Shown here one piece after another: positions 1-5,368 of a DNA stretch of 10,842 nucleotides. Both the position numbers and the translations under genes were made by a program. This stretch comes from Chloroflexota bacterium (lineage in GTDB: Bacteria; Chloroflexota; Limnocylindria; QHBO01), in the NCBI GenBank assembly GCA_013694795.1, contig JACDBS010000212.1:1-10842 (forward strand). The letters run 5' to 3'. Numbering within the stretch: position 1 is the stretch's first letter; each line of letters begins with the position of its first letter. The notes beneath the pieces are model-generated. The model ran no database searches. It had not been told where the DNA came from and saw only the letters and a list, made by a program, of their open reading frames with translations.

Positions 1-23
1 CCTGGCCGGCCCGCAAGCTGCGG

Positions 24-211
24 CTTTCCTATCTAATTCTCACCCCCAGAACGCTAGCGTGGCTTCCGGTCGCGGTCACGGAGTCCACGGCCGGACCACG
101 AGCGTGGGCGCCCTCCGCGATCACGGCTATTTCTCATGCCAGGAGAATTCAGCCTGGTACGGGACGGTGTACCGGTGCTACGTGTCTGCCCATGAGAATT
201 AGATAGGAAAG
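24..211. mobile_element. MITE-like element with perfect 19-bp terminal inverted repeats
   Basis: The left end, ctttcctatctaattctca (24-42), is the exact reverse complement of 193-211. The 188-bp span has no plausible ORF. Flanking bases 20-23 and 212-215 are both GCGG, a possible 4-bp target duplication that is weak in such G+C-rich DNA. The interior can fold: CTGGTAC (154-160) pairs with GTACCGG (169-175) around an 8-nt loop. The size, perfect ends and lack of coding capacity fit a non-autonomous MITE-type element. A structured RNA or another palindromic repeat is the alternative. No transposase is visible in the window, so the parent family cannot be named. Confidence 0.5.
26..62 (+). repeat. 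Dispersed repeat, copy 1 (overlaps left end of MITE-like element)
   Basis: Ungapped alignment to 6511-6547 gives 28 identities in 37 columns by hand count. The shared blocks are TTCCT, ATTCTCACCC, GAACG, TAGCG and GG. The block starts inside the left terminal repeat and continues inward past it, so the second copy may be a solo or decayed end of the same element. The inner part contains the palindrome ACGCTAGCGT (51-60 here), which is less perfect in copy 2. Confidence 0.5.
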
Positions 212-496
212 GCGGCCGGCAGCGGTTGTGCGCAGCCTCACCGCGGCAGATAACCCCGCGCGGCCGGCGCGCCGCGACGAGGTGGAGGAAATCGAGCGGG
301 CGGTCGGTTTGACAGCTACGTGACAGCCACGCGATTTCCGGTCCTTAGCCGGATCGCCGGTCTGAGGGACACCCCGTGATAGCCGGTGGTCGAAGCCGCT
401 CCAACGTGCCAGTAAGCGGCCAGTAATCGACTCGAAGTCGAACGGTGGTGTCTCCGAGTACCCGACGGACGCTAGGTCGTACCTAGGCGGCGGGCG
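212..496. other. Non-coding stretch with two small perfect hairpins
   Basis: No supported gene is visible here. Two triloop hairpins stand out: TCGACT-CGA-AGTCGA (427-441) and CTAGGT-CGT-ACCTAG (472-486). The second ends 10 bp beyond the stop codon of the minus-strand gene that ends at 497, so it could serve as a terminator without a U-tract. A short direct repeat GCCAGTAA occurs at about 409-416 and 419-426. I see no RNA gene or convincing promoter in the rest. Confidence 0.4.
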
Positions 497-1276
497 TCAG
501 ATCCGCGTTTCGAGATCCGCCGCGGGCTCAGTGTCAAGAGCGTGGGTGGCGAGCTCCGCCGGCGGCCAGATGTCCCACGCCCGGGACGCGAGCCACACGG
601 CCCAGATCGGGAAGAGGATTCCGGCCACCAGGACGACCAGCAGGACATCGAAGGGATACACATCGAACAGTGGCAGGACAGCCCCGACCACCGAGAACCC
701 AGCGGTGAGCACCGCGACCCATTGCCACGCGCCCGGCATGCCGGCTTCCCTGCCAAGCTGTCCCGCCACCACCAGACCCACGGCAGCGGCGAGCAACGCC
801 CCGCTGACGAGCCAGCTTTGCACGCCGCCGACGATGTTGAGCGTCATCAGGCGCGACATGACCTCCTCGGCCAGCAGTCCGCACTCACAGTACTGAGGAC
901 TCGTCGCGATCGGCTTCGCACCCAGCCACAGGAACTGGGAGGCCGCACCCAGGCCGGCCGCACCCAGGAAGGCGGCGCTGACGAGACCGCGGCGCGCATC
1001 AGTCGCCCGCGCCAGACGTCCGAGCACCGGACCAAACGCGCCGAGTGTAAGGAAGCCGATGCCAAAGAGCGCGGTCCCCGCGAACTCGAGCGGCCATTGC
1101 GTCTACTGCCACGCGAAATCTGCGAGGACGTTGTCGATGAATACCTCTCCGGGCTCGGGTGGTCCGCCGAAGACCTGGAACGCGAACAGGACGAAGAACA
1201 CGGTGGCGAGAACAAACATCCCCGCCATGATCCACGCCAGGGTGCGGGCGAGGGACGGCCACGCCATCGGCGCCAT
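497..1276 (-). pseudogene. Six-helix membrane protein interrupted by an in-frame TAG
   Basis: One minus-strand frame runs from ATG at 1276 to the stop at 497 with a single internal stop, TAG at 1105-1103. The start is well supported: AGGAGG (complement of 1283-1288) sits 6 nt upstream. The 57-residue upstream part holds one helix (LARTLAWIMAGMFVLATVFF region). After the stop, 25 open codons lead into the remaining 176-residue GTG-initiated frame, which carries about five more hydrophobic helices. Reading through would give about 258 residues with six helices, typical of small integral membrane proteins, but I do not recognise the family. The stop follows a CAG (CAG-TAG-ACG), so one C-to-T change of a second CAG explains it. 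A nonsense mutation, a sequence error or leaky readthrough are all possible. The shorter ORF might also start at GTG 1027. A possible -10, TATTCT, lies at 1330-1325. Confidence 0.7.
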
Positions 1277-1386
1277 GAGCTTCCTCCTGTCAACAACGGC
1301 TGCCATGTGGTCAAACCGCTGCTGAGAATAGCGGACGCGCCGGTCTAGTACGGTATGGCGCACCCCCATCACTACCCGCTGAAACC

Positions 1387-1432
1387 GCGCTGACCCGCCA
1401 GGTCCGGTGTCCTCTGCTGCTACGGTCAGCGC
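1387..1432 (-). terminator. Stem-loop downstream of the small Lys-rich gene
   Basis: GCGCTGACC (1387-1395) and GGTCAGCGC (1424-1432) form a perfect 9-bp inverted repeat around a 28-nt loop. On the minus strand it begins 15 nt after the TAG of the gene ending at 1448 and is followed by GGTTTC, a very short T-run. It is a plausible terminator or mRNA 3' stabiliser, although the loop is long for a classical intrinsic terminator. Confidence 0.4.
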
Positions 1433-1447
1433 CTCGGCAGGCGCGCC

Positions 1448-1534
1448 CTACTTCTTCTTCTTGCCGCCGCCTGCCTTCGTCCCGCCCTTCGGCTTCTTGG
1501 CGCCGCTCTTCGAGCCGGGTCCCTTGTCTGGCAT
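1448..1534 (-). CDS. 28-residue Lys/Gly-rich basic small protein
   Basis: ATG at 1534-1532 opens a 28-codon frame ending in TAG at 1450-1448. The product starts MPDKGPGSKSG and ends KKKK. It is almost entirely Lys, Gly, Ala, Pro and Ser with nine lysines and one aspartate, so it is strongly basic and probably disordered. Three independent signals support it as a real gene despite its size: a strong Shine-Dalgarno GGAGGG 8 nt upstream of ATG, a good promoter further upstream (TTGCCA-N18-TAGAGT), and a stem-loop after the stop. Such proteins may bind nucleic acid or ribosomes, but no function can be assigned from sequence. There is no signal peptide or membrane segment. Confidence 0.6.
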   Translation of the reverse strand: MPDKGPGSKSGAKKPKGGTKAGGGKKKK

Positions 1535-1569
1535 TTTCTTCGCCCTCCTCGTGTGGTCCTAGCAGTGGG

Positions 1570-1599
1570 ACTCTACCCACCTGCGCAGGCGCATGGCAA
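1570..1599 (-). promoter_or_regulatory. Sigma-70-type promoter for the small Lys-rich gene
   Basis: On the minus strand the -35 is TTGCCA (1599-1594), the spacer 18 bp and the -10 TAGAGT (1575-1570). Transcription would start near 1563 and leave a roughly 30-nt leader that contains the GGAGGG Shine-Dalgarno. The -35 and the spacer are identical to those of the promoter at 2183-2154, which supports both. Confidence 0.45.
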
Positions 1600-1706
1600 G
1601 GAATGCGTCGCTCGATGCAGCAATTGGGATGAGGACCTCTGCCAAGACGGCCGAGAAGGCTTGACGCACGACAGCCGGAGCGCATCCCACTCCGCCCGCG
1701 AACTAC

Positions 1707-2145
1707 TCAGTCCTCTCCGGCCAGGCGCGCCAAATCAGGCAGATGCTCGACGTAGTGTGAGCCAGCGGTCCGTTCGGCGTACCGGTACGCCCAACCGTCC
1801 GGCGCACACTCCCGCTCGGGAGCGGCGCGTACCGCTTCGACGAGCCGCCGGTATGCGTCGTCGAACTCCCACAGCGCCTCGTCGTCGCTCCAGTGGCGGC
1901 CAAGCATATTGAGGAGCGGGTTGTATTCATCAGCCTCGATCGGTCGCACCTCGCCGCCAGCCATACGCGTACCGATGCGGCGGGCGGCGACCCGCTGCCA
2001 CCCCGCGTAGTGGACAAGCATTTCACGCACCGTCATGCCATCGGCAGTGGCCACGTCGCCGAGCCGGTCGCGCAGCCCATCGGTCACGGAGGTGAGCTCG
2101 GCGCGCGGCGCCCATCAGGTCGAGGAGCTCTTCTTTGGCGCTCAT
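1707..2145 (-). pseudogene. DinB/ClbS-like four-helix protein with a +1 frameshift
   Basis: ATG at 2145 opens a typical family N-terminus (MSAKEELLDLMGAA), but this frame soon turns into Arg-rich nonsense. The matching continuation (AELTSVTDGLRDRLGDV, then MTVREMLVHYAGWQRVAARR and a C-terminus with HYVEHLPDLARLAGED) lies in the +1 frame and runs to the stop at 1707. In that frame a TGA lies just upstream and the only start is GTG at 2087, which would delete the first helix. Correcting one base near 2101-2112 restores about 145 residues, normal for DinB-superfamily/DUF1706 proteins. The REMLVHYAGW segment matches the usual helix with the metal-ligand-like His. The shift lies in a GGCGCCGCGCGCC run, a place prone to indels or sequencing error. 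Family assignment is moderate; the frameshift is directly visible. Confidence 0.6.
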
Positions 2146-2153
2146 GCGGAGCG

Positions 2154-2183
2154 AGTATGCGGACGGAACGATCCTGATGGCAA
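2154..2183 (-). promoter_or_regulatory. Promoter giving a probable leaderless transcript of the DinB-like gene
   Basis: On the minus strand the -35 is TTGCCA (2183-2178), the spacer 18 bp and the -10 CATACT (2159-2154). Eight bases separate the -10 from ATG at 2145, so the start codon would be at or next to the transcription start. No Shine-Dalgarno precedes this ATG. This also favours 2145 over the internal GTG at 2087 as the ancestral start. Confidence 0.45.
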
Positions 2184-2447
2184 GCGCTCGTTTGCCGGCA
2201 CGAACGGGACGCTTTCGCGCCCGCGCGAGTCTTGGTCCGCGTGGTGGCCGGAAGCGAGCGTCGCGGCATCGCTGACTCTGCCGCCCGGGTAGCGAGGCGA
2301 CGGGGCGCATGGCCCGCTAGACTCCGCCACGGTTGACCCGTTGCGGGGTTGGCCAACCGGCCGTCGGCGTTCTCACCGCCGGCGGCCACCCCATGCTAGG
2401 CTTGCGCCGCCCATCAGAACGCCACCTTAGGAGTTCCGAGCGCCCAC
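2184..2447. other. Divergent intergenic region
   Basis: This gap lies between the DinB-like gene (-) and the zinc-ribbon gene (+). I see no additional gene. The -10-like hexamers TAGACT (2318-2323) and TAGGCT (2397-2402) are possible plus-strand promoters, but neither has a recognisable -35. AGGAG at 2429-2433 is 14 nt from the ATG at 2448, which is long for a ribosome binding site. Confidence 0.3.
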
Positions 2448-3152
2448 ATGACCGACGAGAGCGTGGACTGCTTCAACTGCGGGAGTTCGAACCCGGAGTG
2501 GGCACAGGTCTGCCGATCCTGCGGCGTGGTCCTCCGCCATGGCGAGGCGCGCGTGACGCCCGCCGGCCGCGTGCCAACCGATCGTGACTCTCTCGTTTCC
2601 ATCGGTGCCGTGATCGGGACCATCGTGCTGGCGCTGCTCGTCGGCCTCTTCGTCTCGAGCCTGAATCCGACAGACCCCAGCGTGGCAGAGGCAACCCCCA
2701 GCCCCAGCCCCAGCCCCACCCCGGAGCCGACCCTGGAGATAAGCGCTGCGCCGATACCGACCGATACGCCTGCGCCCACCCCCATCCCCACGCCGGCGTT
2801 GCCCGGCACCCTGACCTTCGGCACCACCCTCGACGCAAACCGCGCGGTGACCGATCCGACCGACGCCTTCACGCCCGGAATGGCCTTCGCCTACTCGATC
2901 AGCATGCCCGGCACGTTCGGGGCTCCCCAGATCCAGAACGAGATCGTCCGCATCCAGGACGACGGGACCGAGCAGGTCGTTCTCGAGCGCCAGAAGGTGA
3001 CCGTCGACCCCACGGCGACGGTCTTCGGCTATGACCTCGGGACAGCGGACGCGTTCATCGGAGATCTCGGCGGCCCGGGCAGCTACGTCTGGCGCGCCTA
3101 CGTCCACGACCAGCTCGTGGCGCAGGGCCCGTTCACCTACGTCGAGGGCTGA
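2448..3152 (+). CDS. Zinc-ribbon, single-pass membrane protein with Pro/Thr/Ser linker and C-terminal beta domain
   Basis: The 234-residue protein has three parts. Residues 8-25 form a zinc ribbon with C8-x2-C11 and C22-x2-C25. Residues about 49-72 form one hydrophobic helix (IGAVIGTIVLALLVGLF). A low-complexity Pro/Ser/Thr linker (about 78-118) then leads to a roughly 115-residue C-terminal domain that looks beta-rich. The predicted topology is ribbon in the cytoplasm, linker and C-terminal domain outside. The family is common as a zinc-ribbon domain-containing protein of unknown function; the outer domain may bind polymer or protein in the envelope (inference). Its stop lies only 12 bp from the stop of the convergent nitrilase gene. 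No other in-frame start explains the long gap to the Shine-Dalgarno. Confidence 0.85.
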   Translation: MTDESVDCFNCGSSNPEWAQVCRSCGVVLRHGEARVTPAGRVPTDRDSLVSIGAVIGTIVLALLVGLFVSSLNPTDPSVAEATPSPSPSPTPEPTLEISAAPIPTDTPAPTPIPTPALPGTLTFGTTLDANRAVTDPTDAFTPGMAFAYSISMPGTFGAPQIQNEIVRIQDDGTEQVVLERQKVTVDPTATVFGYDLGTADAFIGDLGGPGSYVWRAYVHDQLVAQGPFTYVEG

Positions 3153-3164
3153 GGCTCTCCCTCC

Positions 3165-4010
3165 CTACCCGTCGCCGCGAGCGATCTCGTCCCAGGCGTC
3201 GGCGTAGAGTCGCGCGCGGACCGGCAGGTAACCCGGATAGGCGCGGCGCGCGTCGGTCACCACCTTGGCATCAAGCGTGACGATGGCCATCTGATCCGTG
3301 GTCTCGAGCAGAACGTTGCCGTTCGGGTCGATCGCCACGCTCGGGCCGCCGATCAGCACCCCTTCCTCGGGATGCGGCCGATTCACGCTCAGCACGTAGA
3401 GGCAGCTCGTCAGCGCATTGGCGCGAAAGACGGTCTTCCAGCGCTGGTACGTCTTCTCCTCGCTCGCGCGCGGGTTGATCATGGCCATCGCGCCCTGGGC
3501 TCCCAGCAGATGCACGCCCTCGGGCCGGTTGCTGTCCGAGCAGATCTGGACGCCGATGGGGAGGCCGAACGCATCAACCCGCTTCGGCGCCTGCGTGCCC
3601 GGCTCGTAGTGGCTGGTCTCCCAGAAGCCCGGCTCCTCGGGCAGGTGAAGCTTCTCGTAGGTGGCTCTCACGGCGCCGTTGCGGTCGAAGACGAGGGCGC
3701 GGCTCGTCCGCCGGCCATTCTGGTCGCGATGGATGATGCCCCCAACCAGACCGATGCCGGCCTCGGCCGCCGCCTCGGCCTGGGCTCGTGCCCGCGGGCC
3801 GTCCATCGGTTCCGCGTCCTCGTCGTGGGACTCCTTGGTGGCGGGGCGCCAGGGATTGAGCGGGATCTCGGGCAGGACGGCCAGGTCGGCTCCGCGCTCG
3901 GCCGCGTCGGCCAGGCGCTGCTTCAGGCGCACCGCGCCATCGGCCTCCCAGAAGGTGTCGGAGATCAGGGCGACGGTCAGCTTGCCGTCAGCTCGGATGG
4001 CAGTATTCAT
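3165..4010 (-). CDS. Carbon-nitrogen hydrolase (nitrilase superfamily)
   Basis: From ATG at 4010 the protein is 281 residues, the usual length for the superfamily. The catalytic triad is visible in order: Glu48 in LPEIPLNPW, Lys120 in YEKLHLPEE, and Cys157 in VQICSDSNRPEG. Family members hydrolyse nitriles, amides or carbamoyl groups through a Cys thioester in the cytoplasm. The sequence around the Cys does not settle the substrate; an amidase or N-carbamoyl amidase role is likelier than a true nitrilase (inference). ATG 4010 is preferred over upstream in-frame starts at 4028 and 4049, because those lack a ribosome site and would overlap the divergent cyclase gene, whereas 4010 lies exactly 7 nt from a TATCCT -10. 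It converges on the zinc-ribbon gene with a 12-bp gap. Confidence 0.88.
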   Translation of the reverse strand: MNTAIRADGKLTVALISDTFWEADGAVRLKQRLADAAERGADLAVLPEIPLNPWRPATKESHDEDAEPMDGPRARAQAEAAAEAGIGLVGGIIHRDQNGRRTSRALVFDRNGAVRATYEKLHLPEEPGFWETSHYEPGTQAPKRVDAFGLPIGVQICSDSNRPEGVHLLGAQGAMAMINPRASEEKTYQRWKTVFRANALTSCLYVLSVNRPHPEEGVLIGGPSVAIDPNGNVLLETTDQMAIVTLDAKVVTDARRAYPGYLPVRARLYADAWDEIARGDG

Positions 4011-4016
4011 CGGTCG

Positions 4017-4023
4017 TAGGATA
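4017..4023. promoter_or_regulatory. Symmetric -10 element shared by two divergent, probably leaderless genes
   Basis: TAGGATA contains TAGGAT on the plus strand (4017-4022) and TATCCT on the minus strand (4023-4018). Each hexamer ends exactly 7 nt before a start codon: GTG at 4030 (+, cyclase) and ATG at 4010 (-, hydrolase). Transcription starts would coincide with both start codons, 20 bp apart. No good -35 is visible on either side; TTGCGC lies 20 bp upstream of the minus hexamer. AGGAT could alternatively act as a Shine-Dalgarno for the cyclase. Confidence 0.5.
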
Positions 4024-4029
4024 GACATC

Positions 4030-4872
4030 GTGAGCGGCATCCAGCGCAAGAGCCTCCGCGAACCCGACGAGCGAGCCGACTTCCCGTATGGCTATTCGAG
4101 CGAGGTGCACCTCGGTGAGCTCGTGGTCGCCAAGACCCACAGCGAACCCGGATGGCAATGGTCGGCGCACGTCAAGCCGATCGTCGGCACGGCGAGCTGC
4201 CGCTTCCACCACGTCGGCGTGGTCCTGTCCGGTCGGATCCGTTTTCACGGGGACGACGGTACGGAGATGGACTTTGGGCCCGACGACGTGTTCGATATAC
4301 CGGCGGGCCATGACGCCTGGGTGCTGGGCGATGAGCCGTTCGAGAGCGTCGACTGGGTGGGAGCTCATCGCTGGGCTTCCCCGCCGACGGGCGAGCGCGT
4401 CCTGGCTACCATCCTCTTCACCGACATCGTCGACTCGACCGCGCGCGCACACGTCCTCGGCGACGAGGCGTGGGGACGCCTGCTCGAGGAGCACAACTCG
4501 CTCATTCGCCAGATGCTGGACAGGTTCCGCGGGCGTGAGGTCGCGACCACCGGCGACGGGCTGCTCGCGATCTTCGACGGTGCGGAGCGGGCCGTTCAGT
4601 GCGCCACGGCAAGCGTCCATGCCCTGGGGGCCCAAGGTATCCCGATCCGGGCCGGCGTTCACACCGGCGAGGTGGAGGTGGTCCCCGGCAACGTCCGGGG
4701 ACTGGCGGTGCACATCGCGGCCCGCGTGATGGATCTTGCCGCGCCGGGGGAGGTGTTGGTCTCGGCCACCACCCGGGACCTGATCGAAGGCCGGGAGCTC
4801 CGATTCACCGACCGCGGCGTTCATGAGCTCAAGGGCGTGAGCGGCCCGCGATCGATCTTCTCAGTCGAGTGA
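4030..4872 (+). CDS. Cupin-class III adenylate/guanylate cyclase fusion
   Basis: The GTG start gives 280 residues. Residues about 25-113 form a cupin-like beta-barrel (GWQWSAHVKPIVG, HHVGVVLSGRIRF, FGPDDVFDIPAGHD). Residues about 122-280 form a class III nucleotidyl cyclase domain. Both metal-binding aspartates are present, D132 in LFTDIVDST and D176 in TTGDGLLAIF, as is Arg232 in the VHIAARV motif. The positions that normally select adenine are altered: Ala172 replaces the Lys of the usual VKTTGDG, and Asn221 replaces the usual Asp before VxGxAVH. His228 stands where many cyclases have Asn, as in many soluble bacterial members. It has no membrane segment, so it is a cytoplasmic enzyme probably controlled by a ligand of the cupin (inference). 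Nucleotide specificity, ATP or GTP, is uncertain. An upstream ATG at 3997 is less likely because it overlaps the hydrolase gene and lacks a ribosome site. Confidence 0.88.
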   Translation: MSGIQRKSLREPDERADFPYGYSSEVHLGELVVAKTHSEPGWQWSAHVKPIVGTASCRFHHVGVVLSGRIRFHGDDGTEMDFGPDDVFDIPAGHDAWVLGDEPFESVDWVGAHRWASPPTGERVLATILFTDIVDSTARAHVLGDEAWGRLLEEHNSLIRQMLDRFRGREVATTGDGLLAIFDGAERAVQCATASVHALGAQGIPIRAGVHTGEVEVVPGNVRGLAVHIAARVMDLAAPGEVLVSATTRDLIEGRELRFTDRGVHELKGVSGPRSIFSVE

Positions 4873-4972
4873 CGCATTCGGACTCCCATGCACGTGGTGA
4901 CTGGTATCGGCGGTAGCAGGGCCGGTGAGGGTCAGAGAGTCGCCGGGTGACTGGTAGGCCGGGATCGACGGG
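4862..4972. repeat. Intergenic repeat, copy A (after the cyclase gene)
   Basis: Aligned without gaps to 9362-9456, positions 4862-4956 share 54 of 95 bases by hand count; the core 4886-4956 shares 42 of 71. Fully conserved blocks are GGACT, GACTGGTATC, CCG, GGTCAG and GGTA. TCGACGG (4965-4971) also recurs at 9467-9473. Within the copy, GACTGGTA occurs twice exactly 50 bp apart (4899 and 4949), as GAYTGGTA does in copy B (9399 and 9449). CAGTCnnnnGACGCATTC at 4862-4879 recurs at 5053-5070. The repeat begins at the last codons of the cyclase gene and fills the tail-to-tail gap. Confidence 0.55.
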
Positions 4973-4987
4973 CCCCCGCAGCCTCTC

Positions 4988-5027
4988 GGCCCCCAATTCA
5001 CGCTCGGGGCCTGCCGTCACCGGTGAC
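4988..5027. terminator. Hairpin plus 12-bp palindrome in a tail-to-tail gap
   Basis: GGCCCC (4988-4993) pairs with GGGGCC (5006-5011) around a 12-nt loop, and GTCACCGGTGAC (5016-5027) is a perfect 12-bp palindrome. They lie between two convergent genes, where a bidirectional terminator is expected. There is no T-run, so the call is tentative; the palindrome could instead be a protein-binding site. Confidence 0.3.
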
Positions 5028-5098
5028 CAGAAAGGACCGACGGACGGCCGAGCAGTCACCCGACGCATTCCAGACCAGGACTCTGCGCGGCCGGCTGA

Positions 5099-5368
5099 CT
5101 ACGAACGGCGCAACAGGAGCCCGATGTAATAGGAGGCGTTGCGCGTCACGTCCGCGTAATCGCCGGGACGCAGGCTGCCGATCTCGTTGTAGCGCGCGAG
5201 GAACCGTTCTGCGGCCTTCCGGCCATCGCTCTGGCCGTAGCCGCTCGAGGCCGGCGTGAAGAATGGGCAGTCCAGGTAGATGCCCACGGTGAACGGCTTC
5301 CCGGTCACGGTCTCGAGCGTCTGTCCCTCGTACCGACGCGCAAGAGCAAGGAGCTCCTCGTACGTCAC
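5099..5368 (-). CDS. Small conserved-looking protein of unknown function, coupled to the Rieske oxygenase
   Basis: GTG at 5368-5366 follows the oxygenase TAG (5371-5369) with no gap, and the purine-rich GGGGGAG at the end of the oxygenase gene can serve as ribosome site. The two are therefore translationally coupled. The 89-residue product is soluble, with a predicted helix at 3-14, a probable beta region (TLETVTGKPFTVGIYL), a Ser/Gly loop and a C-terminal segment, NEIGSLRPGDYADVTRNASY, that looks motif-like. I do not recognise the family. A role as an accessory protein of the oxygenase is suggested only by position. It is too short and lacks Cys pairs for a ferredoxin, and has no resemblance to an oxygenase beta subunit. 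Confidence 0.7.
   Translation of the reverse strand: MTYEELLALARRYEGQTLETVTGKPFTVGIYLDCPFFTPASSGYGQSDGRKAAERFLARYNEIGSLRPGDYADVTRNASYYIGLLLRRS

Noticed and set aside
303..337. Promoter starting at TTGACA (309-314)
   Set aside because: The -35 is good but no TANNNT hexamer lies 16-19 bp downstream and no gene follows on the plus strand.
1103..1105. TAG read as pyrrolysine or genome-wide amber recoding
   Set aside because: TAG is the normal stop of several intact genes here (1448, 5369, 7597, 9344, 9548), and no pyl genes are visible.
542..1348. 268-codon plus-strand frame opposite the interrupted membrane-protein gene
   Set aside because: The translation is Arg/Glu/His-rich low-complexity with no domain or ribosome site; it is the antisense shadow of a frame with clear membrane helices.
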